Below the pieces are notes generated by a model. That model was not told the origin of the DNA and ran no database searches. It saw only the letters and a list, made by a program, of their open reading frames with translations. Position numbers and translations under genes: made by a program. From Lineus longissimus (Eukaryota; Nemertea; Pilidiophora; Heteronemertea; Lineidae), in NCBI RefSeq assembly GCF_910592395.1, contig NC_088322.1, positions 9,235,431 through 9,299,430 of the forward strand: a DNA stretch of 64,000 nucleotides, in the 5' to 3' direction. This document shows, piece by piece, positions 1 to 13,100 of the stretch (its first letter is position 1; each line of letters begins with the position of its first letter).

Positions 1-289
1 ACAACGTAGTGAAATGCAAACACCAATAATCCAGTAACATAACTATTACCGCCATACAGTTAAGAAAATGTAAACAAATTAAATTCATTCCACTTGTGCC
101 GATTCCTACACCATTAAACGATTTCAATCCCCAAGGAAGCAAGGGCGTTGTGTTTGTCGCTTTGCATTGTTTAACCGAAGAGGGAGGCTTCAGATTAGCA
201 ACGAAAGGGAAAACACATGCGGAGACGATTCATCCTCGCCAACTCCTTCGGCAGCATTGGACACACAGCAAGGGGCCGTGTTGCCCATC

Positions 290-837
290 AAAATAGGCTT
301 ACACCTTTATTAGAATTCATAATCAACTCAGAAGAAAATCATACAAAGAACTTGTAAACTTGAAAGCATGGATAGCGCCCAGTCAAAAATTACAACAATG
401 ACACAGGTAACTTTAGACTTTAACTATGAGGTTTTAGCCAACCTATCTACTGTCTTGTCAGTACGCCGGTTTCTCCTATTTACAACAAGGAAATATGAAA
501 TTATCAGCAACGTAAAAAAATAGCATACATATATAATGAATTTTCCAAAATTCACGAATTCAGTTGACTGGTTCGATGACTCTTAATCCAAGAGGTTTCA
601 AAGAATCGACCCAAAATATTTACAAAAAATCGTTTCAAACTGCCTTTCAGTTATGCAACGAAATTTGATTCCTCAAAAAAACGACCTCGTAGGAACTGAC
701 AGCTGATTTTCAATCATCGGATCCCTGTCAATTTACCAGTTTACAATTCCGAAAACGATGAATTAACAGCTAGATTTCAATTTTAAGTCATTGACAAAAT
801 TTTCGGCTGCCGAAGTCCCTTTTCAAAGCTACATGTA
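290..837 (-). other. 3' untranslated region of spectraplakin (predicted)
   Basis: AT-rich sequence between the TGA and the first plausible poly(A) signal on the minus strand, with no conserved reading frame. The exact cleavage point near 285-296 is a guess from signal spacing. Confidence 0.5.
306..311 (-). terminator. Polyadenylation signal AATAAA of spectraplakin
   Basis: AATAAA on the minus strand, 526 nt past the stop codon. A GT-rich stretch (minus TGCTGTGTGTCC, about 265-277) lies downstream at a suitable distance for the downstream element. Confidence 0.55.
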
Positions 838-1151
838 TCAGTAATGCGAATCTGTGCTTTGTCGTCTAGAATGACTATCAAATACTTCATCAGAGAGTAC
901 GGAGTCCTTTGAAGAAAGTCTATTCTGCCTTGTGCTCCCATTGGCTACTTTTCCATTCGATAATCCGGGGCTCTTCGGCGTTTTCGGTGACGTCAATGTT
1001 TCCCGTGATGATGTCATATGTTTTGGGGGCATTTTCAAAGCTGCGGATTTCCCCGATCCCATATCTACTGTTGCGGCTTTCTTCAGCATCCGCGCCTGCG
1101 TGTGACTTGGCATTCCTGGAGATCGTGGTGATGCACTCAGTGGAGATCGAA
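838..1151 (-). CDS. MACF1: Spectraplakin exon 34: C-terminal tail and stop codon
   Basis: 314 nt from acceptor TTTTTTTGCAG to TGA at 838-840. The first two bases complete a Val codon. The tail reads [20 protein letters not shown], later [14 protein letters not shown], and ends [10 protein letters not shown]. It is basic, Ser/Pro/Thr-rich and probably disordered, with many SP/TP sites for proline-directed kinases (inference; GSK3-type phosphorylation of such tails is known in MACF1). The phase agrees with exon 33. Confidence 0.88.
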
Positions 1152-4100
1152 CTGCAAAAAAACAACAATAATAAATTAGGAAGTGGAAGGATGAAGTGAT
1201 CTTGCGCGAAAATCTGATCATCTTTGCTGAAAACCAAAATATGGGGTTTATGGCTTTACCTAAATTAGTTCAACTTACACATAACACACTGAGCAATTAT
1301 TACCACTTTGCAAAGGCGCAGCTAACAATAAAACCACACCGGGACCCTCCAATGACGTCATTTTGAGTGTTCCTAAGGTTCTACTTGGCACCTATCTACG
1401 GCGAAAGCAAACCCAGGTTTGGCTACTCTTAGCTTGGAGAGTACGTGGCTTCGAGGGAAGATGAAATGAACCACCACAGGGCAGACTCCTGCGCAGTCGC
1501 GTAACTATCCTTCGATCGGCTTGGAGAATGAGCAAAACGAAGTGTGTTGTACGTATGACAATGGAGATGTTATAGGCCATACCAGCTTTCATTCGGCAAT
1601 ACCATCTTTGTATTGGATGCATTGTGGTTTATATCTTTTAGACTAGTTTTCTTCGAGCATGATGATTTCAAACTATTCTTGCGTGAGGCAGTCGATACAA
1701 CATGACACTTGCTTTAGTGCTGCTCCGAGTTCCATTTGGTAAACGTGTTGAAAAATATGCATTATCTAGTACAGTTTTTGATTAAGTGACCCTGAAGGTA
1801 CGTTGGGTTCGGGTTGGAGGGCATGCAGAGGATGTGTATACAGGTGTATGTTTAGGCTTGATAGGCGAAGGATTGATTTTTAGATGTTTCAAGCAATAAG
1901 TGCCATATATATTCAGTTGATGCAGTGCAGTTGTCGTGCATTGCGTAGCCCAACGTCATATCACAGAAGGAAAGAGGTCAATAGAGTGTATTAAATTAGC
2001 AGTGATCATCATCACGAAGTTGGCATAAGGGACCCTGCAACCGCGTGAACTCAGCTAAATTACCTTTATTCCTTCAGAGAAAATTCAAAGAATTGAATAG
2101 AAATGCAAATGATGTGCAAATGGTGACCATATGATCATACAAAATAAAGAAGAATAAGTGCACTGTTTACGTGAATGATACGACGATCGGTATGATGGCC
2201 ATTAGTACCTAGAGCGCATCAGGATTATGATGAAGCTGAATGGAAATAAGCGCATCTTACAAAAGATATGAAGTCGTGGCAGTGTTGAAGACATGACTTT
2301 CAACTTTTTATCTTTTAACATAGAATTGTTGAAGTTGTTCTTAAACTAAAACAAAATGACTATAATTTTAAACTGATTGCAAGGTAAAGCACTGATCAAG
2401 CATTTTAGCGAATTAAAGAGATCAGTCCAAAGTTCTTGGACCACCTGACCCTATCCAGACAGCAAACCGTTGCACAGTCTCGATTACGCTGTCGGTAAAA
2501 ACGGGGCGAAATGATTTGTCTGTACAGACAGAAAATGAGCGTGGGGGTTAATTTTTCTTTCCACTTAATGCCACATTGTTAATTCTAACACGTCAAGGTA
2601 CACACAGGAAAGGACGTCACAGCATAACAAAACAAAGATTTTTTACAGGATATGATGAAGGGATTTTGATGACTGAGGAAAGGAACATGCATTAGAGGCA
2701 ATATCAATGACGTCAGATATGTAAATGAGCGGATGACGCCATTAGTGCAAATGAGCAGTAAGCTATGTATAGCACGAGTTAATATGCATGTTACACTTAC
2801 TATACACATGCATGGGCTAACGTTTTTGCCCATGTTTAGTTTGACCTGTGAAAGGGTAGAAAATACGAATTAAGGGACCAGTCGAAATAACATCGTCTTG
2901 AGCGACTCTCCTCCTAAGGCGTAACCCCATGCATGTCCATATCAAAAGTTAGTTAGGCTTGTACAATTATGCCATGATAGTAAGACAATCTATAAACTGT
3001 GTTAAAAAACTAAGGGTTTAGCTACTATATATGGCATGTACACAAAGCAGTTAATGAAGGCATGTTCTCGTAATTTCACACTACACTACACCCTAAAAAT
3101 TTGAAAAAAAATTGAAAATTACCCAATCAAAAATTCTACCACTTTTTCTGTTGGAGTTTTGTCAATTTACTTTTGACTGGTGTAAATTATCACAATAGAT
3201 AAATTTATAGATTGATCTAAATATGTATAGATCGAAACAACCCACTGTCTTATCACTAAAACACGGACAGGGAGAGAGCCAAAACGAATATGTTGTGATT
3301 GGCTAATTCCAAATGACTGAGAATCGGAGATGCATAATTGAGCACATAAGACATCTCACTAAATTCTACTTTTAGAAATCACCAAATACCTACCACTTGC
3401 TGAAGAAGATGCTGTAGTCGCCGCTTTTCTCAATGGCGCCTTTTTTGTCGGCATCGGACTCCGACATGGCGACGAAGCCCGGGAGGATGACCTTGAACTT
3501 GAAGTAGACGGTCCGGATGGTGTCCGCCTCGTTGTGAAAGCTGCGCGAGACTGTGAGGAACCAGATGGAAGTAGGAATTTCTCTCGGAGCTCGGTGTTTG
3601 TTCGTCCTTTACCTGAAAATGGATGACAAGCTGGTAATCCAAGGGTAACGTTATGAAAATGGTAAGCCCTTTCCTCAGGTAAAGTCATGAAAATAGCCTT
3701 CACATCAAAAGTGGTTGATGAGGAAGCACATGCAATGTTTGGTTGTGTCACTAGCTTAAACCACACGGCAAGAATACATAAACAACGACTCAAATAAGTT
3801 GGTCAACCAGAAAGCGGTTTTAGTCGTGTCTCCTTTTTAAAGCACGATAATACATTCTTTTTTTGAGTGCCCTTACTGGCAAGGAGGACAGTTTGATTAG
3901 GAACAACTATCTAATCGCTGTTGAGCTCGGGTTTCTCATGTTCCTCATCCTCCGATACCAGGGCCTGGCTGTTAAAACAATTTTTTTCACTAACGTTGGC
4001 GTTAACTCAACATAGCGTTATCTCCTTACATGTAGCCTTAACGCCAAGTTAAGTTAACGCCAGCGTTAGGGACAGTACAAAACTTGTCTTGAACAACCGG

Positions 4101-7100
4101 GCCGAGGGGTTTTGAATATACTTCACTCTCGATATTTGTGTGTGGGATAGCAGTGCAAACCCTGAATCTCAGAATGATGTTTCTCGGCCACTCCGGATCC
4201 GTCACCGACTATCTGCCTTTGGCGTTGCTAAAACCAGAGTCTTTTAAATGAATGATTTATTTGAAAGACTCTGCTTAAACCCTGAACTTGGCGACCCTGC
4301 GGTGGCATTGTCAGCGTATGCATTTCTGAAGTACTGAAATGCTATCTAATCCGACTACATGCGTGTCACGTCAGGGTCACCAAATTGTAGCTAAAGGGGC
4401 CAGTCACGTCCCCGATATCTAAGCGAACTATTACTGGCCACTAACAGTGTTTTTTCTGAAGCTACAAGCTGGTAATTCAGAAGTGTATCGTGCTTTAATG
4501 TCTTAAATGTTCCCCTTGGAAAAAGTGTTAGCCACTTCTCAATATTGATGGATTAAGGTATGGTTCTAAGCAGACCTATGAACTTCAATGCATCAAGAAT
4601 TAAAGGTGCCGCATAGAATCCGTTAAACCCGGGACACTCCACCCTAGGACATTTAAAACTTCTTCACAGGTACATTTTATACCACATACACTCCATCAGC
4701 TCTATTGACTATTGAAGTACCCACAAATGTATGTACAGCATGATTAATGTATAGTCTTGATGTATATGAATATAACAATTGTTGCGGGTATATAACATTT
4801 GAACGTTGTTAGTCATATGGGGAAAGAAAAGTCCAAACATGAAAGCAGTGTCACAAAACACTGAAAATGAGAGAGATAAGTCATAAAAGAAATGCAAGAC
4901 CTCCGATGGGCCTCACATCACAAAGCCTTTAAGACACCTGATTTACATACGATGTAGGTCGACTTATCGTTAGTTAAAGGGATGATATAGGCATAGTACA
5001 TGTAGCATTGAAGCCTGGATGTTTCGGGAACGGGTAACGTCATGCAATGGCACACCCGTTTATCTTTTTCGGCATCATGATCATTTGTGGCAGTGGTAAA
5101 TTTGCCCCAGTAGTTCTGATGCCTTTGATAAGTGCCAGTGACGGACATGTCTTGAGTAATCGAAAACACAAGACTATCGTATGCCTATTTTCAATCTGAG
5201 AAGGAAGGGGTGAAATTTGAATGAACAAAACCAATTTTGGTGAATAATCTAAAAATATTCATCAAACGATCTGGGAGGAAGACGGAGCAATCTGGATTCA
5301 CCAATTTGATTGCATTTGTAACGGATGAAAGTGCCCCAAAATGGACTAAGTTAATGGGAAAAGAAGGGTATGATGCCACATGGAAAATGCAAAGCTTCTT
5401 ATTTTCAGAATATCTGGTTTATCCCAGGAAAATTCGGCTTTGCATTCTCATGGGACATCGTGTAGATGAACATAAAGAAAAAGCTTGTTTGTTATTGCGT
5501 GTACAATATTGATATTTTGACTTTGTAAAAATTGACCTACCAGTCATACCTCGCCCTATTTTCCCTACGGACGAAAAGGTGTCATACATGTACGTAATGC
5601 CATACGTGATAAGAAAGTCATAAGTGATGAGGTTATACGTGTTAAGCTCGAATGAGAGATGAGTAGAGCTTGCACTAGATGGCAGACTACATGTTACACT
5701 CAGAACCATGCAGAGGCCGAGTAAGCTCAGCCTCTGTGCCTGAATATCAATGCTGAGTTAGAAAATCCGAGCAATCCTCATCGAATTCCACACGATCATG
5801 AAAGTCAGTCGTTTTTACCAGATTTGGGCATCTCTAAATCTTTCTGGGAACTTTTTTAATCAAATTACAAAATATTTTGTAACTAATGCGATCAAAATCA
5901 AATTACAAATCTGTTGCAACTAATCACAAACAATTAAAAAATCACAAAATGTTTTGTTACTAATCACAAACATTATTGGCGATTAGAATTAAATTACAAA
6001 ATCTTAGGCAACTAATCACAAACAATTGGCGATTCAAATTAAATTACAAATCTTTTGTAACTTATCACAAACAATTGATGATTTATTATTTTTTAAATAG
6101 TAATGAATTTTTTAGCACAAGATCTTCAGTGATTAGTACAAGTAACAAGACAGGCAGGACCTATACATGTATTTGATTAGCCTTGGATAGAGAATTTTAA
6201 AGACCGAATGTTACAATCTCTTAAACAAGAAATGATATGGGGCACTACTCTTACCTCTGCAAGGATCGTGATTCTCCAAGAATTTCTCCAGTCGCTCCCA
6301 TCCTCCGCCAACTCGCACCATCACACAGCTGTTAAGGAATCGGACTAGGACTAGTTTTCTGTTGTCTCCAAACTGCAAAGAGGAGCACGGAGAATGCGTT
6401 TTTAGATTTTAATACACGAAATACATGTTTTAACAGTTCACTTAAAACGGCCAAGAAGCTACTCTCAGCCTCTCAAAATTAAGAACTATTGATTGAAAAC
6501 AAAATGGGCGGGCTGGTTAATTTAAGTTAATTTGGACCAAATTAATTAATTGATTTTGATATAATTCAATTTAACCAAATAATTTTGACTCTTCATAAGA
6601 TTTTGGGCAGAAGATATTGGCATTGAATCCTTACCCTATATTTGCCCTCTCCAACCTTCTCCACCTTCAACTGAGACTCGCAGTTACATTTTGAGACTTC
6701 TCGTTCTATTTCATCTTGGATCATCTCGGATTCTGTCATCTTCTTGGGCTTCCGCTGAAAGAAGGTGATGAAAAATATGTGCAGCACTTCGTCGTAAATC
6801 TGGGAATATCTCCCTCAGTTGTGTCAATTTTTTAACACCAAGGTCTTATACAGAAGATGCAATACAAGTACCTACTTATGTGAATATGAGGTTTAAAGTT
6901 GCAGCGTACTGTGGAACGGACAGTGTCACCCATTTAACATTCAATTCAATTGGACGTAGCAAATTAACGTGAAACAGTGATATTGGGTGATATGAATAAA
7001 GACTAGCAAATGCTTTTACTTCAATTGTGTACAGAAAGGCCTAGTGTAAATGTACATGGAGTTTTAGATAAAAGCATTTGCTAGTCTTTATTCATATCAC

Positions 7101-10100
7101 CCATTGTATCAAAATTCAAGAGTCTGCAAAATACTTCTTCCGAAAAAGTGCATCGCCCCTTTCTTCATATGCTCATTACATCAAGACAAACTGGACCAAT
7201 AATATGATGTTGCCATGTTCTGATAAAGGGGTCAGCTGATGGTCGTGCAAATGTATGAATTTTGGCCTCAAAATCATCCTGTTCAACATCATCTATACTT
7301 ACGTTCTTGTCTGGTTTGAGAGCATCCATGAACTCCTTGTAGTCGATCTCACCGCTTCCATCTTTGTCAAAGATTTTGAAGACTGCCTGGAGCTCTGTTC
7401 GATTCGTTGGGAATTCTGAAGAAAACGAATGAAGACATCAGTTGCAATGGAATTCGAGGCACGATGACTTTTCAAAAACATACAATACACTCGACTAACC
7501 TGTGTTGGATTTAGTAGAAGATGAGTGTAGGAATGATTTTCAAATTTGTTAGGAAAGTGACAACACCATCCTAATACGATACCAAGTTGATTTAACTAAC
7601 TAATTATAGAATATTAAAAACCTACTTGAAGACATGATTCCTTCGATAAACTGATCTCTTGAAAGCACTCCTGTCTTGGCGCCCGACTTTTGTCTGAACA
7701 CATCAGTTAGACGATATTTCTTGTCGTGAATCCAGCCGAGGTATCGCTTCCTCCATGAGTCAAATTTGAAGTTTTTGAAGCCTTCCAACTGAAATGACAA
7801 GAGACCATCAGGAATTGAATTACAAAAATTAATTACACTTGGTTGGTGATTTAACAATATCTAGTAATCATTTCTCTGGATGCGAAAATTCGCAACGCTG
7901 CAGAGTTGTTGATTTCACTATACTTGGCAACCATTTCACAGTGAAATCCCGACTAATTTTTGAATTACGAAATGTGTAATCAGTTTGTTAATAATTCTTA
8001 TCGTTATTATAATTTAAGCACAAACTGATGGTCATCACTTGCAGAAATATTTTTAATCAGTAATTATTTTCATTACAATAAAGCTTCATTTTTCATTTAT
8101 TATTGAAGTTGTGCCGCTAGTAAAAGTAGTTAGGAGAACAAAAATTACATACCTCTGCTTGTTTCACCGCCAATTCCTGCAACTTCCGCTTCCGTTCAAC
8201 AGAATCCCGCCAAACATTTCGCCACTTGTTGTGACACAGCTGTATTCTATGCTGGTATGCTGTGTCATTGGACTTCTTTTTACCAGGGTCACTTCCCGTA
8301 GAACTCGAGGAACTTGCACGAGACCTACTACGTGGTTTAGCCTTTACTGATGGCATCCTAGATATCTTCTCTATAGATTTACCCTTTTCTGATAATATTT
8401 CGTGGAATTCCTAAAAAGAAAGCGAAAAATATTAGGAAACCCAATCACAAAATTCATACAAATAATTAGTTTTGAGCAGCCCGGACTAAATCTTTAGGCG
8501 GGATCAGCCTCCAATGATAGTTCTTTCAAGTTAAATTGGTTGAATACTCATTTAAATTCATTGCACTTGGCCCTCTCGCAACATCAGTCAAAGATATTCA
8601 TTGAATTATGAAGATTCACTTACGGAATGTTCTTTGAGCAAGAGTTCAGTGGTTGGAAGATTTTCGGGAAGTGGCTCTTTGTCCTTATGATGCAGGTCAT
8701 TTTGGGCTGTAGTCAACCATTCAAGGAGTTCCTCTGTCATGGCGGCGTTACCTTGGAGATTGTTCAGGGCCTCATGCAGACGTTGGTGCCTGTTCTTCGT
8801 TCGACTTGAGACCTAGATCAGAAATGAATAGAAACTCAGGGTCAGGGAAAACTTTTCTTTTGTTCTCAGGTCCTAGCAAGACTAAGTAGGGCATGATGCG
8901 ATATTACACCAGCTATGAATAATAATCCAGTGTCCTTCTTTCGATCAAGAATCCATAATTGACGCATCTGAACTGAGCTAACAACTTCGGAGTCACAAAC
9001 ACTCTTTTTTGCATTATCATCATTGTACAAACATGCCAGTGTCAGATATTAAAATATTTCAACTTACTTGGTCCCACCGTGTTTTTATCACAGTGACGTT
9101 ATACTTGACAAATTTCTTAGCACTTGGATGGCAATTTCGAAGGATATCTTTCCCCATGGTCTCCACTCCACTAACTATGGGTTCCATATGTCGGACTTGG
9201 GTTTGGAATTTCTAAAGAACAATAATTGATATGACATTACGAAATATGTTATCAATCGATAATAGAGGCAGCAATCCTGACAATATCAGGCCACTTCACT
9301 CGATACATATTAACTCCCTCGGAATTCAACAGGGTCAGAAACATGCGTAAGGAGAAGTCGTGTTGTATGCCCTGTTTGCAAGAGGATGTCAATTAAGCAG
9401 CTGCAATAACAGTACATGTGTCGAAAAAAAACTGTGTTAAGTATGGGACTTCTACTTTATAAACGTTCTGTCAAGAGTATCAAAATCAGAGCCTGACCGT
9501 GCTATAGTCAAACCTTTACAGTTCTTTTTCAATTTCATCCCCGTCATATGGGCCATCGATGTGCATACATCATTCATGTAGATATATTCAAAAATGATTC
9601 GAGAAGTGAACGACAACAATTTCAATAGTTTTCATGTTTATTTCAATAGTTTTCAAGTACATTTCAATAGTTTTCATGTACATTTCAATAGTTTTCATGT
9701 ACATTTCAATAGTTTTATGTACACTTCAATAGTTTTCATGTTTATTTCAATAGTTTTCATGTACATTTCAATAGTTTTCATGTACATTTCAATAGTTTTC
9801 ATGTACATTTCAATAGTTTTCACGTACATTTCAATAGTTTTCATGTACATTTCAATAGTTTTCATGTACATTTCGATAGTTTTCACGTACATTTCAATAG
9901 TTTTCACGTACATTTCAATATTTTTCATGTACATTTCAATAGTTTTCATGTGCATGTATATCTTCTGAATCACGAATAAGAGTACGAATAAATGGTGGTG
10001 CATTCGGAACTGCGGACGAATTTTGAAATAAGTTATTCAAGTTAAGAACGCTATTACTTACATCATGTTTATCAATTAAAGTAACGATATCTCCCTCTTC

Positions 10101-13100
10101 TTCTGGTAATGGACGGAACTTTAACTCTGCCTCAGCATTTGGTAACCATTCTAATATCTTCTGGACATTGCTCTTGAATTCTTCAGCCTAGAAAGTATGG
10201 CATATGATTTAATACATACTGATGGAATAAGCAAAGGGATTCCATTTCGTGGATGTTGATGACGTCTGTATTTGCATTGCCCAAGCCATTGCGTTTTGAA
10301 TGGAAAACACAGTTCTTTTTTTCTTTTGATATCAGACTAATAAACCAAAAACTTTTTAAAAGGTTTTGAGTTGATTAGCAAAAAGTTTTGGGTTGATTAG
10401 TCAGGTATCAACTACGTTATAGGGCATCATCCGACTTTACACTTTAAGCCTGGTCTGTCTTGAAACCTTTCAGTAGACCTCAGATGAGCTGCTCAAACAA
10501 CGCTTTCTGGTCGGTACCAATTTATACACCTGGGTGGAGTAAGTCACGATAGACAGAGAGACCTGCTTAGAGTCTCACGCCGAGTGTGGGGACTAGACCA
10601 GGGACCACTAAGACTGATATATAGAATCAGAGCCACGAGACCGCAGCGGCCTTAAGAATTATATAAAAACAGACAGAGAGACCTGCCTAGAGTCTCACGC
10701 CAAGTGTGGGGACTAGACCAGGGACCGCTAAGACTGATATATAGAATCAGAGCCACGAGACCGCAGCGGCCTTAAGAATTATATAAAAACAGACAGAGAG
10801 ACCTGCCTAGAGTCTCACGCCGAGTGTGGGGACCAGACCAGGGACCGCTAAGACTGATATATAGAATCAGAGCCACGAGACCGCAGCGGCCTTAAGAATT
10901 ATATAAAAAATCAAGCGCTTACTATTTTTAATGCTTCCTGTAACCTCTCCTCCTTCTTTGCGCTCAGGTCTAACACCCGCTTCCATTTGGCCTCAAGGTG
11001 ATGGGTCTTGTCCTTCAGCTTATCATCAGAGTCGGACGGTTTAAGCATCTGTTTTACTGACTTCTCATAGTTGATGAGTTCTTGCATGAAGGTCTAAAAA
11101 CAAAAGACAGAATTTCAATTATTAATTGACGACTGATTTAATGTTAAGACCACTGGGCAGTTTCTACATAACCCCTTAAGTTGTTCATTACGTGCTCTTA
11201 ACAGTTCTAAACAAACTTTGTAAGCGATTTTTTCCACAACTTGCGGTTTTACCTTATGTTGCTCATGTAGGAATTCTATCGTGTCAAGGTCACCAAGCAG
11301 TGGATTTGATTCTTTGAGGTCCTCTTCGATCCTTGTCAACCAATCAATCATAGACTGGATTGCATCCGCATACTGGCCTGAAGACAGAAGAATGCTGTCC
11401 AGGTGACTTTGCCTGAAAAGTTAAATCAGAGAAAATGTTATGATGTCAGAGAGCAAATCTAAGGCTATGATAGAGGAACCGCAAATGTTCAAGTTAACTT
11501 TTTGGCTTTTTCCATCCAGGTAGACCTATTTCCCTCGAGTTTTTCACATATCGTTTAATACGCACCTCTCTGTAGCTACATTCCTCAACTGTGTCCACTT
11601 CTTCTTCAGTTCGTCCAGCATGGTCTGCAGAGCATCCCTGTCGGGGTCGTTCTTGGTACAGCGGTCCTTCAGGTTCTTCCCCAGCCGCAGCGTGGTGTGG
11701 TAGGTCGGGTATTTGGCGTGGAGCTGGTGATTAAACCGCTGCGAGGGAAACGGGCATAATGAAAAAAATGTCGCATAAATATAACGGGTACAGTAGGTGA
11801 GGCTGAATACTAGCGAACCGGGATACACTGAAACCCAGCCACAGAGTGGGAGCGGCACTAGTAAAAAGATTGTCGAAGAAGGTTAAGTCACAATCTTTTT
11901 ATTCCAAAAAAATTGAACCTGATGATTATTATGAACATATCATCTTAACTGCATTGCCATTATAATGTACGTGACAATGTATTTCATTTTATTTCAGGGC
12001 AGCTATATGGGTCGGATAAAACAGACACACGGCTAGGCCGACAGCAGGGGACATCGACACCGCTTCTTTTTGGTGGAATTAGTCGGCAAATATCATGTAT
12101 ATTCATGTCACACACATGTGGGTACATTTGTATACTCGAATGATGAAATGGGGTAAAACAGACGAATGTGCTAAAGATGCCAATAAATTCATTTTAAAAC
12201 AACGAGAAAACACTTGAACAGCCAATACAAAAAACTAATTGTGCAGAATCCTACTGAATGTGTTTGTCTTTGAATGGGTTTTAATGGCAGCCATTTTTTT
12301 CATGCAACTTTGTGAAATATTTCGTGATGTGAAACGCACGTGCTTTTTGGCAACTTAGACGAAATCCAGTATATTTTGTTTATCGCGATAAACTAAACAG
12401 TGTTTCCGAAATGGGTGTCCGTATCAAAAGCAATTCTATTATGTCACTTAGTTCTCCAGACAAGGAAGTATAATTTTCAGGACTGACTGCTCTGATGTTG
12501 GCATTGCGTATTATATTTGTAGGCATCAACCAAAATATAAAGCTTGTAACTGTAAACTAACCCAATCAACTTCCAACGAACGACAGATGCGAAATGTGCC
12601 TTCGTTGATTCGCCAAATTGAATTTAGCTTGCAAATGAGTACATACGTTCACGTCACAAGTGACAATCAATGGCACAGCCAATGCATGTTTCAAATTTCA
12701 ATATGTACATTATTAATAAAATAATCTTGTATTTATTTTCAAATCGTCCAAATGCTCATATCTGACAGAGTTGCCAAGATGCAAATCTACTGTACAATTC
12801 TCCATGCACTCAATGCACAGGAACTAAAAACCGACTGGCATGCACACTCCGGATCCATATTCAAGCCTTTGCACGCGTAAGTGTTTGTTTTTTTCTAAGT
12901 ATCAAACAAAAGGGCACGGCATCTAAATCATCGTATCTGGTCGTATCTCAACACGAGATGGTGACCTGGGTACGGTCATACTAAAGACAAAGAGTATCTT
13001 GGGGTAACTTTGGGGTAAAGGCAATATTGTTCTCTTCATTTGATTTGTATTTTTTCGCATTCCTGAGCGTGATTCAAAGATACCTTTTTCGAAAAACCGT

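Larger units (their letters stand above)
3613..6254 (-). other. Intron 32
   Basis: Contains the inverted repeat at 3990-4069 and the AT-rich tandem repeat at 5863-6078. No exon-like open segment with splice sites found. Confidence 0.8.

Noticed and set aside
6984-7103. microRNA precursor
   Set aside because: The stem is perfect, the loop is about 50 nt, and the whole unit is repeated elsewhere, all of which fit a MITE better than a conserved miRNA.
9594-10003. Repetitive frames of 124 and 102 codons on both strands
   Set aside because: They are products of the 21 bp minisatellite, and neither shows splice context or non-repeat sequence.
10551-10910. Tandem tRNA genes
   Set aside because: The A- and B-box-like words are imperfect, and no cloverleaf with proper acceptor stem could be drawn. 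SINE ancestry is at most possible.
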